The notes beneath the pieces were generated by a model. The model worked only from the letters and a program-made list of their open reading frames with translations. It was not told the DNA's origin and ran no database searches. Both the position numbers and the translations under genes were made by a program. From positions 1-34,113 of the forward strand of contig CAZPXF010000011.1 of assembly GCA_964590945.1 (NCBI GenBank): 34,113 nt of DNA. Direction: 5' to 3'. Origin of the DNA: CAZPXF01 sp964590945 (GTDB lineage Bacteria; Bacillota; Clostridia; Lachnospirales; Lachnospiraceae). Below, piece after piece: positions 1 to 7,557 of this stretch; position 1 is the first letter of the stretch, and each line of letters opens with the position of its first letter.

Positions 1-74
1 AAAAATGCTGTGGAAAGAGATAAGTATATAATAACGGGAATCAAAATTGAAATTGCGTCTGTGGAGGTGGAGAG

Positions 75-1811
75 TTGGAATTTACAGAGTTGAAATCAGA
101 CAGTTTGTCAAAGGAAGCGCTTCAGAAAGTAATACAGGATATGACAGCTTTCCTGTCCGAAGAGCAATGTCAGAAATTACGGTTATTAATTGAAGAAAGC
201 ATGGATCAGAAAGACGCGGGGAATCAATTACCTGTGCAGGTAAGAATGTCCCAGGAGCTGGTGGATGAGAAAATGACGCGGTTTGAGCATTTGAAAGAAC
301 AGATCGATAAAGGGGAATTGTACCTTGACACGGAAGAGTATGAGGATTATTCCAGCGGATATTGGGACGCCGATTGGATTACAGAGTATTATGATAATCA
401 TGGGCTTGGTAATGAAATCATGTTCGCGATCGGATTTGCAAAGGACTGCGTGGACGACAGACGATATCAGGAAGCAAATACGATCTATGAATGGCTTTGG
501 TGCATGGAGGTATATACAGACAACGAATACAGCGATCCTGTAGCTTTGGAAACGCTGGAGGAATATGATATAATCCAGACGGACATCAAGCAGTTGGCGT
601 TGCTGACTCTGTACGCAGATTATCAGGCGTTGGAACCGGAGAATAGAGCAGAAGACATTTATCTTTACTTTGTGTACGACACATTCCGCAATCTTCATAT
701 AGAAGAAATGTTTCATGCCGGAAGAGAAAATCTGAAGAATACGGAACAATTTTGGAGCGACTGGATTGCTCTGTTAAAGACGAAAAGCGGTGATACAGAA
801 GGACGGCTTTTAAAGGAAGCGGTTCTGTATTGTGACGGGATAGAAGGGCTGGTACAGATGGCGGAAGAAAATGCGGAAATACATCCGTCACTGTATCTTG
901 CAGCCATGAATGAATATGAGAAGAACCACGCGTATGCGAAGATTGAAGAAGTCGGGAAAAAGGCGCTCGATACAATCGATACCGCATTCGTTATGCGGAG
1001 CGAGATTGCCTTGAAAACGGCGTTCGCTTCATCCTGTCTGCAGCATGAAGAGGATATGATGAGATCCTGCTGGGAGTGTTTTCGTTCAAATTCAACGGTT
1101 AAGAATCTTCTTCGTCTTTTCGGAACAGAAAAAATGGCAGAAAGGTATGGGAAAAATGGCAAAGAAGTTCTTAAAAAAATGGGGAAAGAAAATCAGCGGT
1201 ATAACGGAATAGATCATGAGCTGCAGAAAAATATAATAGGAGATTATGAATATAATACGCTGAGTTTTTATATGGGTGATTTTGAAAAAGTAAAAAAAGC
1301 ATCTGTAAATCCAAAAGGCTCACTGGGATGGAGCACATCCTTTATCAGATACGGCATCAGGCTGATATTGCTTTATTTGTACGAGGGATTAGTTCCTTCA
1401 AAAGCAGCGTCAGCTATTTGTGATTACGTCGGGTTCAGAGAGAACAGAAATGACGCTGAGCTGATGAATTTTGAACGGGAAATATCAGAAGAGAGCCGGG
1501 AGCAAAATGTAAGCATATTTTGGAAGTATTTTCAAAGATGGAAGAGATATTTTCCGATGGAATTATCGGAGAAGAAAAGGTATCTTGCATGGGCAGAGAG
1601 AATCGTGTACAGCAGAGCAGACGCAATTGTATCAGGGCAGCACAGAAACCAATATTGGGAAGTGGCTGTTTTGCTTGCGATAGTCGGAGAAATAAAGGAA
1701 GCTTTGGGAGAGCCGGGCGAAAAGAGGGCGATTTTTATAAAATATAAAGGAAAGTTTCCAAGACACTCGGCATTCCAAAGGGCGATGAAAGATAATTTTA
1801 ATGCGTGGTGA
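75..1811 (+). CDS. Large helical protein resembling the C-terminal region of SWIM zinc-finger proteins
   Basis: A 578-residue soluble protein, rich in Glu, Lys and aromatic residues, with no signal peptide or membrane segment. The start is TTG, chosen because GGAGGTGGAGAG lies directly upstream. The body reads as repeated amphipathic helices. The last ~70 residues (ADAIVSGQHR, then EVAVLLAIVGEIKEALGE and KYKGKFPRHSAFQRAM) resemble, from memory, the tail that follows the zinc finger in bacterial SWIM proteins. No CxC...CxH SWIM motif is present here, so this may be a split partner of a SWIM protein encoded just upstream of the window, or a SWIM-less paralogue. The molecular function is not known to me. 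A stem-loop terminator follows the stop, so it appears to end its transcription unit. The reading frame is sure; the family link is tentative. Confidence 0.7.
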   Translation: MEFTELKSDSLSKEALQKVIQDMTAFLSEEQCQKLRLLIEESMDQKDAGNQLPVQVRMSQELVDEKMTRFEHLKEQIDKGELYLDTEEYEDYSSGYWDADWITEYYDNHGLGNEIMFAIGFAKDCVDDRRYQEANTIYEWLWCMEVYTDNEYSDPVALETLEEYDIIQTDIKQLALLTLYADYQALEPENRAEDIYLYFVYDTFRNLHIEEMFHAGRENLKNTEQFWSDWIALLKTKSGDTEGRLLKEAVLYCDGIEGLVQMAEENAEIHPSLYLAAMNEYEKNHAYAKIEEVGKKALDTIDTAFVMRSEIALKTAFASSCLQHEEDMMRSCWECFRSNSTVKNLLRLFGTEKMAERYGKNGKEVLKKMGKENQRYNGIDHELQKNIIGDYEYNTLSFYMGDFEKVKKASVNPKGSLGWSTSFIRYGIRLILLYLYEGLVPSKAASAICDYVGFRENRNDAELMNFEREISEESREQNVSIFWKYFQRWKRYFPMELSEKKRYLAWAERIVYSRADAIVSGQHRNQYWEVAVLLAIVGEIKEALGEPGEKRAIFIKYKGKFPRHSAFQRAMKDNFNAW

Positions 1812-1855
1812 TGGGGATATCATCAGGCAACGTAGGAATATAACGTGAAGTTCAG

Positions 1856-1886
1856 CGGATATGTTATTTTGGCATATCCGTTTTTT
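1856..1886 (+). terminator. Intrinsic terminator after the SWIM-tail-like gene
   Basis: Perfect 8-bp stem CGGATATG (1856-1863) / CATATCCG (1873-1880) with a 9-nt loop and a run of six T. It lies 45 nt past the stop of the 578-aa gene. It also argues against starting the next gene at the in-frame GTG at 1845, because that would translate the terminator. Confidence 0.85.
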
Positions 1887-1902
1887 AAAATTGAAGGAAC
1901 AT

Positions 1903-1926
1903 ATGAAGAAAATGGTGAAGCTATGA
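1903..1926 (+). CDS. Possible 7-codon leader peptide overlapping the HAD gene start
   Basis: ATG AAG AAA ATG GTG AAG CTA TGA encodes MKKMVKL. It is preceded by AAGGA (1894-1898), which is a better ribosome binding site than the one in front of the HAD gene. Its TGA overlaps the HAD ATG in the sequence CTATGATAAAG, the classic geometry for translational coupling. It is too short for statistical support, so this is a suggestion only. Confidence 0.3.
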   Translation: MKKMVKL

Positions 1927-2591
1927 TAAAGGGAGCAGTTTTTGATGCGGACGGCGTGCTTTTGGATTCTATGTCTGTTTGGATGGATGCGGGCGCGCGG
2001 TATTTGAAAAATCTGAGCATTGAGGCGGAGCCGGGACTGAGGGATATCCTGTGGGCGATGAGCCTCTCAGAAAGCGCTGCATATCTGAAAAGGCAATACC
2101 GGCTGCCTTTTCCGGAGGAGGAGATCCTGCAGGGAGTTTTGGGAACTGTCCGGGATTATTACTACTATGACGCTGCTTTGAAGGATGGGGCCAGGAAGTT
2201 TCTGGAGGCCTTGTCTGAAAAGGGGATTCCCATGGCAGTTGCATCGACCAGCGAAAAGGGATATCTGGAGAGGGCATTTGCGCGTCATGGAATCCGGAAA
2301 TACTTTCGGGGAATCGTAACGTCGGCGGAGGCCGGGGCAGGAAAGACGGAGCCTGCAATCTACCGTATGGCGGCAGAGCTTCTCGATGCAGCGCCGGCAG
2401 AGATATTCGTTTTTGAGGATGCGCTTTATGCGGTACGCACGGCGAACATGGCTGGATTTCAGACTGTCGGGATTTACGACAGGTTCAGCGAGGAAGATCA
2501 GGAGATGCTCCGGCAGGAGGCAGATGTTTATTTGACAGGGCTGACAGATTTTGAAGCGTTTTGGGAAACTGTTTCAAAAGAAAGAAAATGA
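1923..2591 (+). CDS. HAD-superfamily hydrolase, beta-phosphoglucomutase-like
   Basis: A 222-residue cytoplasmic HAD protein of the phosphoglycolate phosphatase / beta-phosphoglucomutase subfamily. Motif I is DADGVLLDS near residues 8-16, with the nucleophile and acid/base aspartates as DxD. A four-helix cap follows. Motif II is the Ser/Thr in AVASTSE, the motif III lysine is in GAGKTEP, and motif IV is the acidic FEDAL segment followed by VRTANMAGF. These are the residues expected for Mg-dependent phosphoryl transfer from a small sugar phosphate or similar substrate; the substrate cannot be read from sequence. I chose ATG 1923 because the longer frame runs through the upstream terminator and because MIKGAVFDADG is a typical N-terminus. 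The ribosome site (GGTG) is weak, but a mini-ORF overlaps the start. Confidence 0.88.
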   Translation: MIKGAVFDADGVLLDSMSVWMDAGARYLKNLSIEAEPGLRDILWAMSLSESAAYLKRQYRLPFPEEEILQGVLGTVRDYYYYDAALKDGARKFLEALSEKGIPMAVASTSEKGYLERAFARHGIRKYFRGIVTSAEAGAGKTEPAIYRMAAELLDAAPAEIFVFEDALYAVRTANMAGFQTVGIYDRFSEEDQEMLRQEADVYLTGLTDFEAFWETVSKERK

Positions 2592-2645
2592 TGAACAAAG
2601 AAACATAGTTCTAACAGGGCCAATGAATTGTGGAAAGGCAGTTCT

Positions 2646-2674
2646 TTGACCTTTTTCTTTCTTCTGCATAAAAT
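2646..2674 (+). promoter_or_regulatory. Sigma-A-type promoter for the ZIP transporter
   Basis: TTGACC (2646-2651), 17-nt spacer, TAAAAT (2669-2674). Transcription should begin near 2681, about 30 nt before the ATG at 2712. It therefore argues against the long in-frame TTG start at 2628. Confidence 0.6.
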
Positions 2675-2711
2675 GATTTATGACTGGTTATGGAAAATGG
2701 GGTATGATTGT

Positions 2712-3500
2712 ATGCCATTAATTTTGAAAATAATATGCGGGATCCTGATCCCTTTTGCGGGAACGGCGCTTGGCGCTGCATGTATTTTGTTTGTACGGGG
2801 GCAGTTGGATGATGGAGTGCACAGGCTGCTGACCGGCTTTGCTTCCGGGGTTATGGTGGCGGCGTCCATATGGAGCCTGCTGCTCCCGGCTTTGGAGCAG
2901 TCGGAGGAGATGGGGTGGTTTTCGTTTCTTCCGGCAGCGACGGGCTTTTGGATCGGTATTTTATTTTTGATGTTGCTGGACCGTAGGATACCGTACCTGC
3001 GATCGGAGGAAGATATCTGCGGGGAGGGCAGAACAGATATCAGGGAAAAAGCAATGCTTCTTCTGGCGGTTACGCTCCACAACATACCGGAAGGTATGGC
3101 TGTCGGAGTGATATTTGCCGGATGGCTGAGCGGAAATGCCGGAATTGCTTTTATGGAAGCAATAGCTTGTTCGGTTGGGATAGCCATTCAGAATTTCCCG
3201 GAGGGCGCGATCGTGTCAATGCCGCTCAGGGCGGGAGGAATGACAAAGAAAAAGGCATTTTTCTATGGAACGCTTTCAGGCGCGGTGGAACCTGCAGCCG
3301 CGTTTCTGACAGTTCTTGCCGTCCGCTGGATCGTTCCGGCGCTGCCGTATCTGATGAGCTTTGCCGCGGGGGCGATGATGTATGTTGTTGTGGAAGAGCT
3401 GATCCCGGAAGTATCGGGGGAACCGCATTCGAACAGGGGCGTTTTGCTATTTGCGGCCGGATTTACCATAATGCTCGCTCTTGATGTTGCACTTGGGTAA
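2712..3500 (+). CDS. ZIP-family metal transporter (GufA/ZupT-like)
   Basis: A 262-residue integral membrane protein with about eight hydrophobic segments. The two ZIP signature helices are clear: LHNIPEGMAVGV in the fourth segment and IQNFPEGAIVSMPL in the fifth. Together their His, Asn, Pro and Glu residues line the binuclear metal site of ZIP importers. This family moves Zn2+, Fe2+ or Mn2+ into the cytoplasm; the metal cannot be told here. The start at 2712 (MPLILKIICGIL) places the first residues right at the first membrane helix, and a promoter lies inside any longer reading. The His-rich loop between the third and fourth segments seen in some ZIPs is absent; a short charged loop (RSEEDICGEGRTD) is there instead. 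No terminator is visible after it. Confidence 0.92.
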   Translation: MPLILKIICGILIPFAGTALGAACILFVRGQLDDGVHRLLTGFASGVMVAASIWSLLLPALEQSEEMGWFSFLPAATGFWIGILFLMLLDRRIPYLRSEEDICGEGRTDIREKAMLLLAVTLHNIPEGMAVGVIFAGWLSGNAGIAFMEAIACSVGIAIQNFPEGAIVSMPLRAGGMTKKKAFFYGTLSGAVEPAAAFLTVLAVRWIVPALPYLMSFAAGAMMYVVVEELIPEVSGEPHSNRGVLLFAAGFTIMLALDVALG

Positions 3501-3515
3501 AATAATTTGCAGATT

Positions 3516-3724
3516 ATGAAGCCTGAGAAACAGACAGAGTGGATATTGAGCGAAGTGTTCGACCGGTTTGCGCCTGTGGAGATAGTAGGTTACGAGGTCG
3601 ATGAAGCAGGAAGCCTATTGGCTTTAGACAATGGGTAGTTCACGTTAGCTGGCTTGCGGATAACAGGAATCCTTCTATTGAGAAGCTGCTGACCTGGATG
3701 GATGTGCGGGCGGTCACAGAATAA
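3516..3724 (+). pseudogene. Frameshifted small-gene remnant
   Basis: A 40-codon frame opens at ATG 3516 (MKPEKQTEWILSEVFDRF...) and stops at TAG 3636-3638 after ALDNG. In another frame overlapping that stop, an open stretch (VVHVSWLADNRNPSIEKLL...) continues to TAA 3722-3724. The two halves have similar composition and read as one protein of about 69 residues if one base were lost or gained near 3630. I do not recognise the family. It has no convincing ribosome binding site. It could be a decayed gene, a sequencing indel, or a programmed shift; decay seems most likely. Confidence 0.45.
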
Positions 3725-3755
3725 GTTTCAGATGTTTTGGAATATAATGATCATG

Positions 3756-3783
3756 GGATAAGCGGCAGATTTGCCGCTTATCC
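3756..3783. other. Perfect 12-bp hairpin without T-run
   Basis: GGATAAGCGGCA (3756-3767) and TGCCGCTTATCC (3772-3783) form a 12-bp perfect stem around a GATT loop, between the gene remnant and the convergent CotF-like pair. Neither strand has a U-tract, so it is not a canonical terminator. It could still act as a transcript-end stabiliser for either side. Confidence 0.6.
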
Positions 3784-3832
3784 GGATTAATGCGAAATTC
3801 AAAAGAACGACCCTGACGGACGCTTTCTTTCG

Positions 3833-4090
3833 CTATTTCATAGATGGTTGTGTCAGAATGGATTTTACGTGTTCCACCTCTTCCTTTGTCGCCTTGGCAG
3901 CAGGGACATAATACTGCTTTTCACGTGCAAGCTCATAGAGGGATTCCTGAGACATCTCGCATTTGTTTCGGATCTGTTTCAGACATTGCTTGAGTTCTTT
4001 GTTTTCGGTCTGCGCGATCATATTGCCGAACATCTTGAGTTCGCCGTTGACGCCAACAAGAGCGTCGCTTACCATTGTTTTTTCGTCCAT
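3833..4090 (-). CDS. CotF-like spore protein, 85 aa
   Basis: A small helical protein that resembles the coat F (CotF) domain family. Two long helices are suggested by LVGVNGELKMFGNMIAQTENKELKQCLKQIRN and CEMSQESLYELAREKQYYVPAAKA taken as separate blocks. The KQYYVPA(A)KA ending is the part I associate most with this family. A strong AGGAGG site precedes the ATG. It is the second gene of a two-gene unit, 12 nt after the upstream 60-aa gene. The pair looks like the two halves of a CotF-type bundle encoded separately. CotF proteins are usually called coat proteins, but the promoter upstream fits a forespore sigma factor, so a role inside the forespore should be kept open. Confidence 0.75.
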   Translation of the reverse strand: MDEKTMVSDALVGVNGELKMFGNMIAQTENKELKQCLKQIRNKCEMSQESLYELAREKQYYVPAAKATKEEVEHVKSILTQPSMK

Positions 4091-4102
4091 TTTTATTGCC
4101 TC

Positions 4103-4285
4103 CTATAAAAATCTCATCAGCTCTTCTTTGTTTTTCATTGCAGAGTTGGCCGCATCCTGAAAAAACTGTTTTACCTTTGGATCTTCGGCTTTGGATGCGT
4201 AGTCTGTCATCTTACAGTGTGTTGTGGAATATCCACCGATCAGATGACGGAGATTCTGCAGATCAAGAATAGAAATATCAGACAT
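4103..4285 (-). CDS. CotF-like small spore protein, 60 aa
   Basis: Sixty residues, helical, with LQNLRHLIGGYSTTH followed by DPKVKQFFQDAANSAMKNKEELM. It matches the first helices of CotF/ferritin-like small spore proteins and pairs with the 85-aa gene downstream. The start is well supported by AAAGGAGGAA a few bases upstream. No signal peptide or membrane segment is present. It is first in the unit, about 35 nt downstream of a sequence with the form of a sigma-G promoter. The function is inferred from family resemblance only. Confidence 0.72.
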   Translation of the reverse strand: MSDISILDLQNLRHLIGGYSTTHCKMTDYASKAEDPKVKQFFQDAANSAMKNKEELMRFL

Positions 4286-4319
4286 ATCAAATTCCTCCTT
4301 TTTTCTTTGCCTTCCAGAT

Positions 4320-4348
4320 TAGTATGTCGGGAATTTTTTGAAATATGC
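4320..4348 (-). promoter_or_regulatory. Candidate sigma-G (forespore) promoter for the CotF-like pair
   Basis: On the minus strand GCATA (complement of 4344-4348), a 17-nt spacer, and CATACTA (complement of 4320-4326). This fits the B. subtilis sigma-G pattern, roughly GHATR then CATnHTA. The distance to the 60-aa gene start is about 34 nt. The same arrangement occurs after sigF at 20241. Confidence 0.6.
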
Positions 4349-4415
4349 ATTTCCTGTGAATGGAAGATCAGGACAGGAAGAAAAATAAAACGGGTACTTT
4401 CAAGAACTTTCAAGA

Positions 4416-4464
4416 ATAAGAAAAAACGCTCCACTGCTGGTATTAAGACCAGTAGTGGGGCGTT
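4416..4464 (-). terminator. Intrinsic terminator of the isomerase operon
   Basis: Read on the minus strand, AACGCCCCACTACTGGT pairs with ACCAGCAGTGGAGCGTT (4425-4464), a 17-bp stem with minor mismatches, followed by TTTTTTCTT. It lies just past the large-subunit gene that ends at 4483 and insulates it from the CotF-like pair. Confidence 0.9.
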
Positions 4465-4482
4465 CTTACATCTTTTTGCATT

Positions 4483-5727
4483 CTATTCCGGTATTGTGAT
4501 CACGCCTGTTACAGCAGAAGCCGCTGCGGTTGCAGGAGAGCCAAGGTAAATACCGACTTTGGAGGTTCCCATTCTTCCAAGGAAGTTACGGTTATTTGTG
4601 GCAAGAATCTTTTCACCGTCCGTCAGGATTCCGCCGCTTCTTCCGCAGCAAAGACCACAGCCCGGCTGGGTGATGATCGCGCCGGCCTGGGCAAGCGTCT
4701 TGATATAGCCAGCTTTAATGGCGTCACGGTAAATACTTCTGCTCGCCGGAGTTACAATTAATTTTACATAGTCAGCTACTTTTTTTCCTTCGAGGATGCT
4801 TGCGGCAACGGCAAGGTCTTCGAGGCGTCCGTTCGTACAGGAGCCAATGAACACCTGGTCGAGTTTGGTTCCGGCAACCTCTGCAACGTCCTTAATATTA
4901 TCAACCTGTGACGGACATGCGACAACAGGTACAAGGTCTTCGGCCTGATAGTGCATAACCTTCTCATATTCAGCATCCTCGTCGCCGTAGATCCAGTCTA
5001 CGTCTGACAACTCTACACCGGAGAATGCACATGTTTTCTCATCCGGTGCGAAGAGACAAGCCTTTGCTCCGGCCTCGATCGCCATGTTGGAGATCGTCAT
5101 GCGGGAAGCAACGCTCATTTCTTTTGCTGTGGAGCCGGTGATTTCAAGAGCCTTGTAGGTTGCCCCGTCTGCGCGCAGATCGCCGATCAGGCGGAGGATC
5201 ACGTCTTTTGCGCTTACGTTGGACGGGAGCTTTCCGTCGATCACAACCTTGATCGTGGAAGGAACGCGGATCCACATCTCTCCGGTTCCAAGGATGGAGG
5301 CCATCTCCGTGTAGCCGATTCCGGAGGAGAAGCATCCGACGCTTCCGTATGTGGTTGTGTGGGAATCAGTTCCAAATACAATGTTGCCTGGCTGTGCGTA
5401 CTGCATCTCAGGCATAAGCTGGTGGCAGATACCGTCGCTGCGATGAACATGCGTCAGGCCGTATTTTTTCACGAATGCATCGCCGATCTTGAAATGACGA
5501 ACATCCTCCACTGCGCTTGTCGGAACAAGGTGGTCATAGATCAGCACAACTTTGTCTGTGTCCCAGATCTTTGTAAATCCCATCTCTTCAAATTTATCTG
5601 CGACAAATGGAATGAAAATGTCATGGATCATCACTCGGTCAACGCTTACCGTGACGATCTGTCCCGGAGCGACATGATCTGCCCCGGTATTTTTCTTAAT
5701 GATTTTTTCAATCAGTGTGTATCCCAT
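4483..5727 (-). CDS. Aconitase-superfamily hydro-lyase large subunit, second copy
   Basis: A 414-residue catalytic subunit of the isopropylmalate/homoaconitate isomerase type, which dehydrates and rehydrates 2- or 3-hydroxy acids using a [4Fe-4S] cluster. The three cluster cysteines are present: C297 in GSCTNGR, and C357 and C360 in PGCGLCCG. Substrate-loop signatures FGTDSHTTTYG and CHQLMPE are also clear. The cluster motif CGLCCG differs from the CGPCLG usual in archaeal-type LeuC and dimethylmalate dehydratase, so naming it leuC would be unsafe. The start codon lies 1 nt beyond the stop of its small subunit, with GGAGG inside that gene's end, so the pair is translationally coupled. It is the last gene of the operon and is followed by a strong terminator. 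The substrate is unknown. Confidence 0.88.
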   Translation of the reverse strand: MGYTLIEKIIKKNTGADHVAPGQIVTVSVDRVMIHDIFIPFVADKFEEMGFTKIWDTDKVVLIYDHLVPTSAVEDVRHFKIGDAFVKKYGLTHVHRSDGICHQLMPEMQYAQPGNIVFGTDSHTTTYGSVGCFSSGIGYTEMASILGTGEMWIRVPSTIKVVIDGKLPSNVSAKDVILRLIGDLRADGATYKALEITGSTAKEMSVASRMTISNMAIEAGAKACLFAPDEKTCAFSGVELSDVDWIYGDEDAEYEKVMHYQAEDLVPVVACPSQVDNIKDVAEVAGTKLDQVFIGSCTNGRLEDLAVAASILEGKKVADYVKLIVTPASRSIYRDAIKAGYIKTLAQAGAIITQPGCGLCCGRSGGILTDGEKILATNNRNFLGRMGTSKVGIYLGSPATAAASAVTGVITIPE

Positions 5728-5728
5728 T

Positions 5729-6232
5729 TTACTCGTCCTCCTTTAAAATGCCGTTGCGCCTCTGCATTGCTTTTACAAGGCCTCCGGCATTGATGATATC
5801 CATGAGATTCTGCGGAAGCGGATGAATCGGATATTTCTCACCGTTGTGCTCGATGGATTCTCCGGGAGTTACGGTGAGGGTGTCGCCTTCTTTTACCTGC
5901 TCCTGGATCTGGTCATTTTCAATCAGAAGGAGTCCGTTGTTGATGGAGTTGCGGAAGAAAATGCGTGCGTAGGATTTTGCGATCACGCATTTTACCTTTA
6001 ATGCTTTGATGATCTCCGGCGCCTGCTCACGGCTGGAGCCGCACCCGAAATTCTTTCCGGCTACAATGATGTCTCCCTCGCCGATCCGGGAAGCCAGCTC
6101 CGGGCGCAGAGGAGAAAAGCCGTATTGTTTCATATCTTCAACAGTTGGGAGCGCTAAATATTCCGTAGGAATGATGATATCGGTGTCGATATCATCGCCA
6201 AGCACCCAAATCTTTCCTGTAAATTGTTCCAT
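5729..6232 (-). CDS. Aconitase-superfamily hydro-lyase small subunit, second copy
   Basis: A 167-residue swivel-domain subunit. It has the N-terminal LGDDIDTDIIIPTEYLALPT block, the GCGSSREQAP catalytic serine/arginine loop, and AKSYARIFFRNSINNGLLLI. These match LeuD-type small subunits of about 160-170 residues. The YL-- loop after DTD..IP, which bears on substrate choice in methanogen isopropylmalate/homoaconitate enzymes, reads YLALP here. ATG 6232 was chosen over a longer frame because AAAGGA precedes it and MEQFTGKIWVLG is a normal N-terminus. It lies 70 nt after the first large subunit and partners the large subunit that follows. Confidence 0.87.
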   Translation of the reverse strand: MEQFTGKIWVLGDDIDTDIIIPTEYLALPTVEDMKQYGFSPLRPELASRIGEGDIIVAGKNFGCGSSREQAPEIIKALKVKCVIAKSYARIFFRNSINNGLLLIENDQIQEQVKEGDTLTVTPGESIEHNGEKYPIHPLPQNLMDIINAGGLVKAMQRRNGILKEDE

Positions 6233-6302
6233 GATGGTATCCTTTCGTGGTTGATCCTGCGTCGTCTGCGATATCGAAAGTCCGCCGACGTCCGTGATGT
6301 GT

Positions 6303-7553
6303 CTAAAGTTCGTCGGCATTTGTGATATATCCGGTGATCGCGGATGCAGTTACGGTTGCGGCGGAGCCGAGGTATACCTTAGAACTTGGATGTCCTGCGC
6401 GCCCCTTGAAGTTACGTGTCCCCGTGGAAATAAGAACCTCATTTGGCCCGATAACGCCCTGACAGCTTCCCCAGCATACGGAACAGTTTGCGTTCATGAC
6501 CATTGCCCCGGATTCCAGCAAAGTGTCAATGATTCCCTCTTCCAGCGCCTGAATGTAGACCTTGTTGGAAGCAGGAGCTACGATGAAACGAACGTCCGGA
6601 CTGACTTTGCGTCCTTTCAGAAGCTTTGCGGCAACACGGAACTCGTCGATACGTCCGTTGTTGCAGGAGCCGAGGAATGCCTCGTCGATCTTCACTTTTC
6701 CGACCTCGTCAAGAGGGATGACATCGTCCACAAAGTCCGGTCTTGCGACAACCGGCTCGATCTTGCTCAGGTCATATTCGTATACAGCGGTAAAGTGTGC
6801 GTCGTCATCGCTCTGAAACATATGCTCAGCCTTTCTTCCATGGGATTCCACGTATTCTACGACCTTTTCATCCGGCTCTACGATACCTGTTTTTGCACCG
6901 GCTTCGACGGCCAGATTGCAAAGTACAAGACGGTCGTTGATGCTGAGTCCATGCGCCCCGTCCCCGGCAAATTCCATGATTTTGTAATTTGCACCATTCG
7001 CGCCGATATCTCCGATGATCGTGAGGATCAGGTCGCGAGGGTAAACGCCTTCGCGGAGGGAACCGTGGAGATTAAAGCGGATCGTCTCGGGAACCATGAC
7101 CCATGAAGTGCCCGTTGTCATTGCATAAAGAAAATCGGTACAGCCGATACCGGTTCCGAATGCGCCGAGTGCGCCGTATGTACATGTGTGGGAATCGGCG
7201 CCGAAGATCAGCTCGCCCGGACAAACATAGTCCTCAACCATGATCTGGTGGCAGACGCCTTTTCCTTCGTAGAGCGCGATTCCATTTTCCTTTGCAAAAT
7301 TGCGCATCTTTTTATGCGCTTCGGCTGTCTTTGGATTCTCGGCCGGAACATTGTGATCCATGATAAAGACGATTTTATCTTTATCCGCAATCTGCGGATG
7401 CTTCAGCTTGTTGTTGTACATATCGACAGTCAAATGCGTGGTTCCGTCGTTGCTCATCATGCGATCCAGTGTAACCGTATGGATATCACCCGGCTTTACA
7501 AAATCAACACCGGCCGCCCTTGCGATGATCTTTTCTCCTAAAGTCATTCCCAT
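6303..7553 (-). CDS. Aconitase-superfamily hydro-lyase large subunit, first copy
   Basis: A 416-residue large subunit with the same fold as the second copy but clearly diverged from it. The cluster cysteines are C297 (GSCNNGR) and C357 and C360 (NCSVCWG), at identical positions to the other copy. FGADSHTCTYGALGAFGTGIG and GVCHQIMVEDY mark the active site. The motif CSVCWG again is not the usual CGPCLG, and GSCNNGR replaces the common GSCTNGR. The start MGMTLGEKI at 7553 sits 4 nt past the small-subunit stop with GGGGAGG upstream, so the longer frame (MKGRRKT...) is rejected. It is likely to act as a heteromer with the small subunit upstream. The family reaction is reversible hydration/isomerisation of a hydroxy-dicarboxylic or tricarboxylic acid; the exact substrate is not readable. 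Confidence 0.87.
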   Translation of the reverse strand: MGMTLGEKIIARAAGVDFVKPGDIHTVTLDRMMSNDGTTHLTVDMYNNKLKHPQIADKDKIVFIMDHNVPAENPKTAEAHKKMRNFAKENGIALYEGKGVCHQIMVEDYVCPGELIFGADSHTCTYGALGAFGTGIGCTDFLYAMTTGTSWVMVPETIRFNLHGSLREGVYPRDLILTIIGDIGANGANYKIMEFAGDGAHGLSINDRLVLCNLAVEAGAKTGIVEPDEKVVEYVESHGRKAEHMFQSDDDAHFTAVYEYDLSKIEPVVARPDFVDDVIPLDEVGKVKIDEAFLGSCNNGRIDEFRVAAKLLKGRKVSPDVRFIVAPASNKVYIQALEEGIIDTLLESGAMVMNANCSVCWGSCQGVIGPNEVLISTGTRNFKGRAGHPSSKVYLGSAATVTASAITGYITNADEL

Positions 7554-7557
7554 TGTC

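Noticed and set aside
1845..1922. Longer HAD start at GTG 1845
   Set aside because: The 26 extra codons run through a perfect terminator hairpin and T-run, and match nothing in the HAD family.
2628..2711. Longer ZIP start at TTG 2628
   Set aside because: A TTGACC-N17-TAAAAT promoter lies inside it, and the family normally starts at the first membrane helix.
6294..7106. 270-aa plus-strand ORF opposite the first large isomerase subunit
   Set aside because: It is the antisense shadow of the well-supported minus-strand gene, with no ribosome site or recognisable domain.
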